Shown: one piece after another, positions 35,497-45,319 of the stretch
Layout: each line of letters opens with the position of its first letter
Numbering within the stretch: the first letter of the stretch is position 1
Source of the DNA: Flavobacterium aquidurense
GTDB lineage: Bacteria; Bacteroidota; Bacteroidia; Flavobacteriales; Flavobacteriaceae
Direction: 5' to 3'
Assembly: GCF_001404985.1 (NCBI RefSeq)
Contig: NZ_JRLF01000011.1
Location: forward strand, 310,001-374,000
DNA: 64,000 bases
Translations under genes and position numbers: made by a program
The notes under the pieces: generated by a model
Seen by the model: only the letters and a program-made list of their open reading frames with translations
Told to the model about the DNA's origin: nothing
Database searches by the model: none

Positions 35497-37023
35497 TTAG
35501 TCGTACCCAGGATTTTGATCGTAAAGTCCCGGAACTGCTAATATTTCTGATAACGGAATTGGGTATAATAATGAATTATTCTCAATAGTCCTGATCTTTC
35601 CTTCGGTATCTTCTGCGGCTTTCCAGTCATTCATGATGGTCACTGCTTTACCGGACCTGATTAAATCAAACCATCTTGTTCCTTCTGAGAAAAATTCTTT
35701 TCTTCTTTCTGTAAACAATTGATCTAAGGTAATATTTGCAGCATTTGCAGCAACTCCTGCTCTTGTTCTTACTTTGTTTACAATGTCATCAACCTCAGCC
35801 TGAGAACCGCCTCCACCGTGAAGTGTACATTCGGCCATCATCATCAGGACATCTGTATATCGTGTAACCATAAAGTCTACACCCCAGTCTTCACGACCGT
35901 TTCCGTATCTTGCAGGGTCGATATATTTTTTAAAAACAGGTAAAGTATAACTTCCTTTATAAGTACCGGTTGCAACCGTATAACTGGTCGCAATACCGGA
36001 AATCTTTCTTTTATCAGTTGCAGCAAACAGATTTAGAAAACCTGTTGAAATTGGTCGTGCTTCCAAAGCTCCCTGTGCTGATAAATTTACTGAAGCAAAA
36101 TAAGGTTCATACCCTAACTCGACCATAAAATTTCCTCCTACTGCTAGCGGAAGACTTTGTGTATACGGAATCGTTAATACATTTTCTTTATTAGTAAGTC
36201 CTTCTACTTTAAAAATAGCATCGTAATCTGTACCCAAAGCATATAATCCGCTGGTTTTAATGTCATTTAATTGTTGGTATGCTTTGTCCCATTCATTCAG
36301 TCCAAGTGTTGCACCGTCAATTCCGTATGTTGGGCTTGAACGTGTCATGTAAACAAGGCCTAATAATGCTTTTGCTCCGTATTTAGTAACTCTGCCGTAA
36401 TTTGCAGCATCGTATGTTGGAAGAAGGTCCGGAATCGCCAATTCCAGGTCTGAAATGATTAATTTGTAAACATCGATAACGGGAGTTCTTTTTATTTTGG
36501 CAGCTTCAGGAGCTGTCATTGTTTTATCGATTAAAGGAACTCTTCCAAACCATCTTACCAGATCAAAATAACAAAATGCTCTTAGAAAACGGGCTTCTGC
36601 AACCATCGCGGCTTTATCAGCAGGACTGGTAAAAATCTGATCCCCTTTTTCGGCTATTTTTTCTAGTAACTGGTTTGCTTTATTAATGGCATTATAGTTA
36701 CTGGTATAAGCTTCTTTTATATAAGTATTAGAACTTATAGAAGTGTAAAAACTATTGATTCCTTCCCAATCTCTTGACGCTTGTGTAGTTGCCATCAAAT
36801 TGTCTGACCTGGTTTCGCTTAAATTCAAAACCCTGTTTGCATATCCATAAGTTCCTGCTCCGTGAAAAGCAACAGAATAAGTAGCATTTCTTGCCTGAAT
36901 AAAATCTCCGGGCGTAGCATAAAAATTCTCAATCGTTCCCTGAGATAACGGCAACTGAGTCAATTCGTCCTCACAAGAGGTAAGAGCGAATAGTACTGCT
37001 AGTAAATAAATATATTTTTTCAT
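35497..37023 (-). CDS. SusD/RagB-family outer-membrane glycan-binding lipoprotein
   Basis: A 508-residue lipoprotein (LAVLFALTSC, lipidation Cys at about residue 17). It has SusD features: AEARFLRAFCYFDLVRWFGRVPL, TPR-like helices and the C-terminal ERRKEFFSEGTRWFDLIR with LYPIPLSEI. It caps the SusC transporter on the cell surface and captures oligosaccharides, here probably rhamnogalacturonan fragments. It is six bases downstream of the SusC stop and co-transcribed with it. Confidence 0.95.
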   Translation of the reverse strand: MKKYIYLLAVLFALTSCEDELTQLPLSQGTIENFYATPGDFIQARNATYSVAFHGAGTYGYANRVLNLSETRSDNLMATTQASRDWEGINSFYTSISSNTYIKEAYTSNYNAINKANQLLEKIAEKGDQIFTSPADKAAMVAEARFLRAFCYFDLVRWFGRVPLIDKTMTAPEAAKIKRTPVIDVYKLIISDLELAIPDLLPTYDAANYGRVTKYGAKALLGLVYMTRSSPTYGIDGATLGLNEWDKAYQQLNDIKTSGLYALGTDYDAIFKVEGLTNKENVLTIPYTQSLPLAVGGNFMVELGYEPYFASVNLSAQGALEARPISTGFLNLFAATDKRKISGIATSYTVATGTYKGSYTLPVFKKYIDPARYGNGREDWGVDFMVTRYTDVLMMMAECTLHGGGGSQAEVDDIVNKVRTRAGVAANAANITLDQLFTERRKEFFSEGTRWFDLIRSGKAVTIMNDWKAAEDTEGKIRTIENNSLLYPIPLSEILAVPGLYDQNPGYD

Positions 37024-37029
37024 TTTATT

Positions 37030-40000
37030 TTAATTAAAATTAATGTTAAGTCCTATCACTAAAGATTTTGCCAAAGGTGCTCCTCCATAATCTACCGGTA
37101 CTGAAAAATCACTGTTAGAACTTGCTGATGTATTTACAGCTTCCGGGTTAAAACCAACTTTATATTTGTTCCAGTAGAACCAGTTTTCGCCTGTTACATA
37201 TAATCTCATATTATCGATTCTGCTTAATCCTTTAATGGCTTCTTTTAAGTTATATCCTATTGAGATACTTCTAATGCTGACATAATCTGATTTATACAAC
37301 CAGTCTGAATTTGCCTGATATCCAAAAGATGTTCTCCAGTTTCCTCTTACTGCAGGATCTACATTTAATGAATTTTCTACAGATCCCATTCCGGTACGGT
37401 CAATGGCTCTTCCTGTTAATCCGTATACTGTTCCGCCGTTTTGTCCCTGAACCAACACATTCAGATCAAGGGCTTTATATTTAAAACTATTGGTGATTCC
37501 CCACGTATATTTAGGTGTTGGATTTCCTAAATCCACACGGTCGTCAGAGTTGATTTTTTTATCTCCGTTCTGGTCAATATATCTCGGATCTCCTAATACA
37601 AGTTTATTTCCTCCAATTGTTGTTCCTCCTTTATCAATATCAGCCTGGGTAACGACACCATTTTGTTGTAAACCAAAGATGGTATACATTGGCTTTCCTA
37701 CTTCTAATTTTATAAAAGGCACGCCACCGTCGTATGCATTACTTATTTCAATTTTAGACTGATCAGGACCTAAAGCCAGAACTTTGTTTTCGTTGTGGCT
37801 GATATTTGCAGATGTTCTCCATTCAAAACTTGGCGTTTTAATATTCAGGGAGTTCACCTCAAATTCAATTCCCTGATTTTGCACTTCTCCAACATTGGTA
37901 AGATAGCTTTGAAATCCTGTTGCAGCAACAATAGGAACTCTTAACAGTAATTCGCTATTGTTTTTTCTATAGACCTCTACAGTTCCTGAAATTCTGTTTT
38001 TCAGAATTCCAAAATCCAAACCTAAATCTACACTTCGTGATTCTTCCCAGTGCAATGAAGGATTTGGTATTGACGCAGCTCCCTGTCCTATTGCAGCTGC
38101 ACCGCCAATAGAGTAATTGTATGTTGCCAGAGTTGCATAAGAGGCATAACTGCCAATGTTATTACTACCGTTAATTCCTGTACTGGCACGTAGTTTTAAA
38201 TCACTAAGCCAGTCTACATTTTTCATGAATTCTTCTTGTTTTATTCTCCATCCTAATGATAATGAAGGGAAAACACCCCATTGTCTGTCAGTTCCAAATT
38301 TTGAAGAACCATCGCGTCTGATACTGGCAGATATCAAATATCTTTCTTTGTAATTGTATTGTAATCTGGCAAAATAAGAAAGTAAGGTGCTTTTTTCAGC
38401 ATTGGTAGAACCAAGTGATCCCGTTGGGAGTGTTTCTACAGTTGAACTGTTGTAAAGCGCCCCGGATGACAACGTAGATTTCATAATTTCGTAAGAACTG
38501 AAGGATTGTCCTAAAAGCAGATTAATATTATGATTTCCAATAGATTTATCATAATTAAGTGTGTTTTCATTTACCAAATTCTGTCTTCTATAGGTATTAT
38601 AAGCCCCTCTAATACTTGCCTGAACATCATTTGGCGTATAACTTTCATTCGTATTATCTGAGTTATCAAAATTAATGGTACTTTTAAAAGTAAAATCTTT
38701 TGCAAATTGATAACTCGCATAAGTAGAAATCAAAGTCCTGTACATCGAATTTTTCCCTGTTCTGGCCAATGCATTCAGCATATTTGTTGTGCTGCTTCCC
38801 CAGGCATATCTTGTTGTATATTTTTCTCCGGCAGCATTCGAAGCACTTTCAAAAACCGGTGTTGCCGTAAGTGCTTTAAACAAAGTATTATCTTTTCCTT
38901 CTACTCCGGGATCATTTTTTATAGAATAAGAAGGTGCGATATTAATCCCCATTTTAAAACTTTCTGACAATTTAACGTCAACATTTGCTCTCGCAGAAAA
39001 CAAAGTATAATCAGTACCAATAATATATCCTGTATTTTTTTGATAATTGGCAGATACATAGTAATTCACAACATCAGTCGCTCCTGATGCAGACAATTGA
39101 TAGTTACTAAACTCTCCTGTACGGAAAACTTTATCCTGCCAGTCGATATAATCTAATCCCGGATGTCCCGGAATATCCCATCTTTCATCATACAAATACG
39201 TATAATATCTGGTGTTGGCTGTGTTAAGGGGTGCAGTTGGATTTTTTGCATTATAAGCTGCAATTCTTTCTGCATTGTTCTGAGTTGCAGATGCTCCTGC
39301 AATACCTGAACCTACCCATTGTGCATCAATCATGGTTTTAGCCCTGTCAATCCATCCCTGAGAAGAAAGCATATCGACCCTGTTGGCCTCTTTATTAACT
39401 CCGCCATAGGTATTGAAAGTGAATTTTGGTTTTCCTTTTTTCCCTTTCTTGGTTGTAATTAAAACCACTCCGTTTGACGCCCTTGATCCATAAATAGAAG
39501 CTGCAGCCGCATCTTTTAATACTTCTATAGAAGCCACATCATTAGGGTTCATATTATCTAGCGGACTTCCGTTTGAAAAAGCACCATTGCTGTTCGATCC
39601 TTCAGTATAAATAGGAAACCCGTCTATAACATACAAAGGCTCATTTCCTGCAGTAATAGAACCCGCTCCTCTAATTTCTATACTAAAAGGCTGCCCCGGT
39701 AATCCTGTAGTTTGTTTGACACGAACTCCTGCTACCTGCCCAATTAATCCCTGATCAATTCTTGAAATAGGTCTTTCGGTAAAATTTTCTGTCTTGATTC
39801 CGGATATTGCTCCTGTGGTTAGTTTTTTCTTTTGGGTTCCGTAACCAATCACCACGACCTCGTTTAAGTTCGCGCTCTCTGCATCTAAGGAAACCGAATA
39901 GGTATTTGCGGTACCTATTTTTACTTCTTTCTTTATAAATCCCACAAACGAAAAAACTAATGTTTCTCCTTCAGAAGCTTTAAGACTAAATTTTCCGTCA

Positions 40001-40173
40001 AAATCAGTACTCGCTCCACGATTGGTTCCTTTAACAATTACGTTAACTCCCGGGATCGAGAGTTTAGCCGGATCAGTAACTGTTCCTGTAACCGTTTTTT
40101 CTTGCGCATAACCTGATGCATGCAGTAATGCAAAAAAGGCCATAATCAGCAAAAGATTAAGTTTGTTTTTCAT
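37030..40173 (-). CDS. SusC/RagA-family TonB-dependent outer-membrane transporter
   Basis: A 1047-residue protein. Signal peptide ends ASGYAQ, then a carboxypeptidase-regulatory-like domain (VTGTVTDPAKLSIPGVNVIV), the SusC box LNEVVVIGYGTQKKK, a plug domain (RIDQGLIGQVAGVRV, SIEVLKDAAAASIYGSRASNG) and a long beta-barrel ending SLVIGLNINFN. It imports oligosaccharides across the outer membrane with TonB energy. The substrate is inferred from the neighbouring rhamnogalacturonan enzymes. Its promoter carries the shared operator and a good TAAATTTG -7 element. Confidence 0.96.
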   Translation of the reverse strand: MKNKLNLLLIMAFFALLHASGYAQEKTVTGTVTDPAKLSIPGVNVIVKGTNRGASTDFDGKFSLKASEGETLVFSFVGFIKKEVKIGTANTYSVSLDAESANLNEVVVIGYGTQKKKLTTGAISGIKTENFTERPISRIDQGLIGQVAGVRVKQTTGLPGQPFSIEIRGAGSITAGNEPLYVIDGFPIYTEGSNSNGAFSNGSPLDNMNPNDVASIEVLKDAAAASIYGSRASNGVVLITTKKGKKGKPKFTFNTYGGVNKEANRVDMLSSQGWIDRAKTMIDAQWVGSGIAGASATQNNAERIAAYNAKNPTAPLNTANTRYYTYLYDERWDIPGHPGLDYIDWQDKVFRTGEFSNYQLSASGATDVVNYYVSANYQKNTGYIIGTDYTLFSARANVDVKLSESFKMGINIAPSYSIKNDPGVEGKDNTLFKALTATPVFESASNAAGEKYTTRYAWGSSTTNMLNALARTGKNSMYRTLISTYASYQFAKDFTFKSTINFDNSDNTNESYTPNDVQASIRGAYNTYRRQNLVNENTLNYDKSIGNHNINLLLGQSFSSYEIMKSTLSSGALYNSSTVETLPTGSLGSTNAEKSTLLSYFARLQYNYKERYLISASIRRDGSSKFGTDRQWGVFPSLSLGWRIKQEEFMKNVDWLSDLKLRASTGINGSNNIGSYASYATLATYNYSIGGAAAIGQGAASIPNPSLHWEESRSVDLGLDFGILKNRISGTVEVYRKNNSELLLRVPIVAATGFQSYLTNVGEVQNQGIEFEVNSLNIKTPSFEWRTSANISHNENKVLALGPDQSKIEISNAYDGGVPFIKLEVGKPMYTIFGLQQNGVVTQADIDKGGTTIGGNKLVLGDPRYIDQNGDKKINSDDRVDLGNPTPKYTWGITNSFKYKALDLNVLVQGQNGGTVYGLTGRAIDRTGMGSVENSLNVDPAVRGNWRTSFGYQANSDWLYKSDYVSIRSISIGYNLKEAIKGLSRIDNMRLYVTGENWFYWNKYKVGFNPEAVNTSASSNSDFSVPVDYGGAPLAKSLVIGLNINFN

Positions 40174-40207
40174 AAAAGTTAAATTTTGGTTAGTTTAATA
40201 GTAATTC

Positions 40208-40256
40208 CAAATTTATCCAGAAGTACTATTCGCAGTATCCTGTAGTATCCTGCTAG
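40208..40256 (-). promoter_or_regulatory. Operator and -7 element of susCD
   Basis: On the minus strand, CAGGATACTACAGGATACT contains two CAGGATACT boxes exactly 10 bases apart. TAAATTTG (40208-40215) is a perfect TAnnTTTG -7 element, 22 bases after the proximal CAGGA. An AGTACT palindrome (40222-40227) lies between them. Confidence 0.75.
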
Positions 40257-40479
40257 ATTTCAATGTTTTATGAAATTTTTTATGTTTATTTTAACAAAAA
40301 ACACACACAACTGCCTGATTTACAAACCTTAATTAATTGAGAAATTAATAAATATGATATCAAAAATTTTATTAAAATATTTTTTAGCATTTAATATTTA
40401 TTTATATAAAAAAATACGAATTACCAAACAAGTAAAGGATTTTAGTAAATATTTCATTTTTAATAACATTTATTAAAAA

Positions 40480-40524
40480 CAGGATGCTACAGGATAGCAT
40501 TTTAATGTACTACTCCTACTTTTA
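40480..40524 (+). promoter_or_regulatory. Operator and -7 element of the GH106-GH105 operon
   Basis: CAGGA boxes at 40480 and 40490 are 10 bases apart. The proximal one is the centre of a perfect TGCTA-CAGGA-TAGCA palindrome. TACTTTTA (40517-40524) fits the -7 consensus except for the last base and begins 22 bases after CAGGA. The start codon is at 40616. Confidence 0.72.
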
Positions 40525-40615
40525 CTTTATTACAAAAGAATAAAAATGACACTTGCTAAATTTTTAACGCTGTGAAGCTTTAATTTTAGCAACCTCTAAA
40601 ACCTTTGAATAGATA

Positions 40616-43417
40616 ATGAAAATAACCAGATCAAACCTCTTTATTATTGTATTCTTTTGCTGTGCTTTTAGTTCTTTTGCTCAGGAAACAACACTTTCTC
40701 CCTGGCCAAAATCTACTAATATAAACCAGCCCTGGACACGCTGGTGGTGGATGGGAAGTGCTGTAGACAAACCTAATCTCAAAAAAAGCCTCATCGATTT
40801 TCATAAAGCAGGAATTGGAGGCGTAGAAATAACTCCGATTTATGGCGTAAAAGGAGAAGAAAATAATTTTATAGAATATCTGTCTCCAAAATGGATGGAA
40901 ATGTTAGATTATACAATACATATTGCTGACAGCCTAAACATGAAGGTAGACATGGTTTTAGGAACCGGATGGCCTTACGGTGGCTCGCAGGTTACTTTGC
41001 CATATGCTGCAACAAAACTAATAGTAGAAAAATATCCGCTTAAAAAAAATGAAACCTTCAATAGAAATATTGTTCCCGACAGCAGTAAAGAAAAAACACC
41101 TGCAGATTTATTATATGTTGTAGCATACGGAAATGATGGCGGTTATATAAATTTAACAAGTGAGTTAAAAAAAAATAAAGTAAAAACACAAGACAAAGGA
41201 ATTGAAGGAAATCATGTTGGATTACCCAATCTGTCTGAACCCAATAAACTAAACTGGAAAGCCCGTAAAACAGATTATACAATCTATGCCGTGTTTAGCG
41301 GGAAAACCGGACAGCAGGTAAAAAGAGCCGCCCCGGGAGGAAAAGGATATACATTAGATCATTATTCTGAAGAAGCCCTAAATGCATATTTGGTTCCGTT
41401 TAACGCAGCTTTTAAAGGTAGTGAAGGAAAGATTCGTGCCATTTTTAATGATAGTTTTGAAGTTTACGGAACGGATTTTACACCTGACTTTTTTGAAGAA
41501 TTCAAAACCAGAAGAGGATATGATCTAAAAAAAGAATTACCTCTTTTATTAAATGAAACCGATACTGAAACAAGCAATAGAATCAGAAGCGATTATCGCG
41601 AAACTATTGCCGATTTATTATTGAACAAGTTTGATCAATCATGGACAAAATGGGCGCATTCTAAAAACTTTAAAACCAAACTTCAGGCACACGGATCACC
41701 GGGAAACCTTATCGATTTATATGCATCTGCCGATATCCCTGAATGCGAAACTTTTGGTTCGATGCCATTTGATATTCCGGGTTTCAGACGTGAAAAAGAA
41801 GACATTCGTGAAGGAGATGCGGATCCGGTTATGCTGAAATTTTCCTCATCTGCGGCTCATATATCAGGTAAAAACCTCGTTTCTTCTGAAACTTTTACCT
41901 GGCTCAGAGAACATTTTAAAACAGCTTTATCACAATGTAAACCTGAAGCCGAAGACTTAATGCTAAACGGCGTTAATCATATTTTTCTTCATGGTTCTAC
42001 TTATTCTCCAACCCGCGCAGCTTGGCCGGGATGGCAATTTTATGCCGCAGTAAATTTTAATAGCAACAATAGCATTTGGGAAGATGCGCCTGCCCTGTTT
42101 TCATATATCGCCAACTGCCAGTCGCTATTGCAGCAAGGAAAATCTGATAATGAAATTCTGTTATATTGGCCCATTTATGATGTTTGGGACCAATACCTGA
42201 AAGGGAGTTTATTTGTACAATTCAAAATTCACTCTTTATCTGAATGGCTTTATGGAACATCCTTTTATGATACCACCAGAAGTTTAATGAAGAAAGGATA
42301 TGGAGTCGATTTTATCTCTGATAATTTTATAGCCGAAGCTAAAGTTGTAAACGGAAATATTGTGTTGCCTGGCGGAACTTTTAAATCTTTAATTATTCCG
42401 GACTGCAAAAAAATGCCACTTGCCACTTTGCAAAAATTAATCGAATTAAAAAAAGAAGGTGCTGTTATACTCTTTGAAGGCTTACCGGAATCTGTTCCGG
42501 GTTTTAATGATTATAAAAAACAAGAACAAAAACTTCAATCAGCCTTATCTCAAAATAAAGAGAGCATAAAACCAACTTCTGATGTTTTTAAGGCTTTAGA
42601 GAATGCTCAGATTTTTCCGGAAAGTCTTGTGAAAACTGGATTAAAATTTACAAGAAGGAATATTGATGGCGAGAAAATATATTATCTGGTCAATCATACA
42701 CCCAAAACAATTGATGCATTTATCCCGCTTCAGGTTGGTAACAAGGAAGTTGTTATTTTCGACCCTTTAACCAGGGCATATGGCAATGCTGTCGTTACTA
42801 AAAATAGTCTTACAACATCTGTCAAGCTAAAAATAGAACCCGGACAATCTTATTTTTTAAAGACAGAAAATAAAGCATCACAAAAAAAATGGAATTATTA
42901 TGAACCTGTTGATAATCCTGTTTCCTTAACTGGAAAATGGAATATTACTTTTGATAAAGGCGGACCAAAATTACCCGAAAACGCCACTGTTTCCAGTTTA
43001 GGATCATGGACAAAATTAAGTCCTGAAGCAGAAGCTTTTTCAGGAACTGCAACTTATACTTTAAATTTTGACAACCCAAATTCAAAAATAGACCATTGGG
43101 TTTTAAATCTGGGTGATGTTCGGGAAAGTGCAAAAGTATGGCTCAATGATCAATTTATTGGCACAGCATGGTCTGTACCTTATACACTGCAAATTGAAAA
43201 ACTAAAGCCCGGAACAAATAATATTAAAATTCAGGTTACCAATTTATCTGCCAATAGAATTAGGGATAAAGAGTTGAAAGGAGAAGAATGGAAGATTTTC
43301 TACGAAATAAATATGGTTGATAAGGATTATAAAAAATTCGATGCCACAAAATGGAATCCTGCTCCTTCAGGATTGTTAGGCCCTGTTACTCTTACACCTT
43401 TAAAAAAACAAAACTAA
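40616..43417 (+). CDS. Alpha-L-rhamnosidase, glycoside hydrolase family 106
   Basis: A 933-residue secreted enzyme with signal peptide ending FSSFAQ. GH106 features: the N-terminal TRWWWMGSAVDKPNLKKSLI and DFHKAGIGGVEITPIYGV, the barrel segments MVLGTGWPYGGSQVT and HGSPGNLIDLYASADIPECE, then the C-terminal jelly-roll (YTLNFDNPN, VLNLGDVRESAKVWLNDQFI). GH106 enzymes release terminal alpha-L-rhamnose from rhamnogalacturonan oligosaccharides, here after GH105 has exposed it. It heads a two-gene operon with GH105 (23-base gap). Confidence 0.94.
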   Translation: MKITRSNLFIIVFFCCAFSSFAQETTLSPWPKSTNINQPWTRWWWMGSAVDKPNLKKSLIDFHKAGIGGVEITPIYGVKGEENNFIEYLSPKWMEMLDYTIHIADSLNMKVDMVLGTGWPYGGSQVTLPYAATKLIVEKYPLKKNETFNRNIVPDSSKEKTPADLLYVVAYGNDGGYINLTSELKKNKVKTQDKGIEGNHVGLPNLSEPNKLNWKARKTDYTIYAVFSGKTGQQVKRAAPGGKGYTLDHYSEEALNAYLVPFNAAFKGSEGKIRAIFNDSFEVYGTDFTPDFFEEFKTRRGYDLKKELPLLLNETDTETSNRIRSDYRETIADLLLNKFDQSWTKWAHSKNFKTKLQAHGSPGNLIDLYASADIPECETFGSMPFDIPGFRREKEDIREGDADPVMLKFSSSAAHISGKNLVSSETFTWLREHFKTALSQCKPEAEDLMLNGVNHIFLHGSTYSPTRAAWPGWQFYAAVNFNSNNSIWEDAPALFSYIANCQSLLQQGKSDNEILLYWPIYDVWDQYLKGSLFVQFKIHSLSEWLYGTSFYDTTRSLMKKGYGVDFISDNFIAEAKVVNGNIVLPGGTFKSLIIPDCKKMPLATLQKLIELKKEGAVILFEGLPESVPGFNDYKKQEQKLQSALSQNKESIKPTSDVFKALENAQIFPESLVKTGLKFTRRNIDGEKIYYLVNHTPKTIDAFIPLQVGNKEVVIFDPLTRAYGNAVVTKNSLTTSVKLKIEPGQSYFLKTENKASQKKWNYYEPVDNPVSLTGKWNITFDKGGPKLPENATVSSLGSWTKLSPEAEAFSGTATYTLNFDNPNSKIDHWVLNLGDVRESAKVWLNDQFIGTAWSVPYTLQIEKLKPGTNNIKIQVTNLSANRIRDKELKGEEWKIFYEINMVDKDYKKFDATKWNPAPSGLLGPVTLTPLKKQN

Positions 43418-43440
43418 TTATTAAATAACCAGTATTAAAA

Positions 43441-44565
43441 ATGAAGAGATTACTTTTATTTTTCGCTATATATCTTACACATAATTATTCAGCAAGCGCA
43501 CAGCAGCCATTTGATAAAAAACTGGTGCTCAAACAAATGATTCTTGCCAATGATTATTTTATGCAAAAATGGCCGGACACTGGCAAAACAATTATTACGA
43601 ATAAAGAACGCCCCAGTAATATATGGACACGAGGTGTTTATTATGAAGGATTAATGGCATTGCATGAAATTTATCCAAAGGATGTATATTATGATTATGC
43701 CTATTCATGGTCAGAATTTCATAAATGGGGATTTAATAGCGGTAACACAACCCGGAACGCAGACAACTATTGTGCGGCACAAACCTATATCGATTTGTAT
43801 AATCTGGAACCTGATCCTAAAAAGCTAAAAAATACAAAAGCCAATATAAATATGCTTTTAAATACACCTCAACTAGACGATTGGTCCTGGATTGATGCCA
43901 TACAAATGGGAATGCCGGTTTTTGCCAAGTTAGGAGTTCTGGAAAACGATAACCGTTATTTCGAGAAAATGTACCAAATGTATATGTACTCCAGAAATAA
44001 ACATGGAGATCACGGCCTTTTTAATCCTAAAGATGGCTTATGGTGGCGTGATGCTGATTTTGATCCTCCGTACAAGGAACCTAATGGTGAGGATTGCTAT
44101 TGGAGCCGCGGGAACGGATGGGTCATTGCTGCACTTGCAAAAGTGCTTACTATTATTCCTGAAAATGCACCGCACAGAGCACAATATGTAAAAGATCTAA
44201 AAGCAATGGCAGCAGCATTAGTTCCTGTTCAAAGGGCTGATGGTTTCTGGAATGTAAGCTTACATGATCCTGCTAATTTTGGAGAAAAAGAAACCTCAGG
44301 AACTGCATTATTTGTCTACGGAATGGCCTACGGAATAAATAGTGGAATTTTGAAAAAAGAAACCTATTTACCTGTCATTCAAAAGGCATGGAATGCCGTG
44401 ACAACTGAAAGTTTGCACAGCAATGGTTTTTTGGGCTATCTGCAATCAACAGGAAAAGAACCTAAAGATGGCCAACCTTTATCATATGATAAAATTCCGG
44501 ATTTTGAAGACTACGGATTAGGTTGTTTTTTATTAGCAGGTTCAGAAATCTATAAAATGAAATAG
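43441..44565 (+). CDS. Unsaturated rhamnogalacturonyl hydrolase, glycoside hydrolase family 105
   Basis: A 374-residue (alpha/alpha)6-barrel enzyme with signal peptide ending NYSASAQ. It matches YteR/YesR-type GH105: WTRGVYYEGLMALHEI, DDWSWIDAIQMGMPVFAKLG (Asp152 at the catalytic position), WWRDADF, YWSRGNGWVIAALAKVL and ETSGTALFVYGMAYGI. It hydrates the 4,5-unsaturated uronyl residue left by the PL11 lyase and releases it from rhamnose, giving GH106 its substrate. It is the last gene of the utilisation locus and is followed by a strong terminator. Confidence 0.94.
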   Translation: MKRLLLFFAIYLTHNYSASAQQPFDKKLVLKQMILANDYFMQKWPDTGKTIITNKERPSNIWTRGVYYEGLMALHEIYPKDVYYDYAYSWSEFHKWGFNSGNTTRNADNYCAAQTYIDLYNLEPDPKKLKNTKANINMLLNTPQLDDWSWIDAIQMGMPVFAKLGVLENDNRYFEKMYQMYMYSRNKHGDHGLFNPKDGLWWRDADFDPPYKEPNGEDCYWSRGNGWVIAALAKVLTIIPENAPHRAQYVKDLKAMAAALVPVQRADGFWNVSLHDPANFGEKETSGTALFVYGMAYGINSGILKKETYLPVIQKAWNAVTTESLHSNGFLGYLQSTGKEPKDGQPLSYDKIPDFEDYGLGCFLLAGSEIYKMK

Positions 44566-44600
44566 CTGTTTTTAAGCAATAACATTTAGCTTAAAAAAAC

Positions 44601-44644
44601 AAAAAAAGTAGAATATACGAGCAACAGTATATTCTACTTTTTTT
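44601..44644. terminator. Bidirectional terminator after GH105
   Basis: AAAAAAAGTAGAATATAC and its exact complement form an 18-bp stem with an 8-base loop and a T-run. It lies 36 bases after the GH105 stop and can also stop the convergent gene ending at 44680. Confidence 0.88.
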
Positions 44645-44679
44645 GTTTTTATAAATCATGATTTTGATTTTTAAATCTA

Positions 44680-45153
44680 TTACATCATGAAAAATAAAGA
44701 TTTATAAAAATTATTAAATTGTGTAGAAATAATATTCGGATTTGGTAAACTCATATTTGATGCTGGTAATCCTGAATCTGATGTAGTATTAAAATAGTGT
44801 TTCAATTCTGACATTAACTCACTTCTTGTTTTAGAACAGTCTAACAGGATTAAACTTTTAATTTCTTCTAAAAAAAATAAGTTATCATACAATTGTTTAT
44901 TAAACAGGCACAACAAAACATTTGAGCCTTTTTTTTCTAATTTCAAAAACTGCATGAGTTCAAATTTATCATAAATAACAAATATAGAACGATCAAACTG
45001 TTCTGATTTGTTTTCGTCTTCAGAATCAGACATAAATGAACTTTCAAAAAAATCAAATTCTGTCTTGAAATTTCTTTTAAACATTTTTAAAAAAAATCCT
45101 CTATCATCACGCACTAAAATTCTTTCCTTTTTCATTTCTAACCCTTTATACAT
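44680..45153 (-). CDS. Receiver-like small protein of unknown function
   Basis: A 157-residue protein (an internal ATG at 45135 is an alternative start). The sequence suggests a degenerate response-regulator receiver: ILVRDDRGFFLKMFKR resembles the first strand and acidic pocket, SIFVIYDKFELMQFL and NVLLCLFNKQ the middle strands, and SLILLDCSKTRSELMSELKHYF the last strand and helix. I see no clear phosphorylatable Asp or switch Lys in canonical context. There is no output domain. It might be a pseudo-receiver, but this is a weak structural impression. It is a single gene, with a 166-base gap upstream. Confidence 0.6.
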   Translation of the reverse strand: MYKGLEMKKERILVRDDRGFFLKMFKRNFKTEFDFFESSFMSDSEDENKSEQFDRSIFVIYDKFELMQFLKLEKKGSNVLLCLFNKQLYDNLFFLEEIKSLILLDCSKTRSELMSELKHYFNTTSDSGLPASNMSLPNPNIISTQFNNFYKSLFFMM

Positions 45154-45319
45154 TTCAAATTAAATACTTTGCTGTCATTTATAAGTCATAAAAAGATCAA
45201 TCATCATTCGATACAAACCAAGCTCTTTAAACAACTTTGCAAAGATAATCTGAGTTAAATCGTACAAAGTAGCACAATACGTTATAAAAAGAATAGAATA
45301 AGGTTTTTTTTAGTTGCAC

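Larger units (their letters stand above)
40174..40615. other. Divergent control region of susCD and the GH106-GH105 operon
   Basis: A 442-base AT-rich region with one operator at each end (40222-40256 and 40480-40500) and the matching -7 elements (40208-40215 minus, 40517-40524 plus). The middle, 40260-40470, is very AT-rich with no clear signal. Confidence 0.75.
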
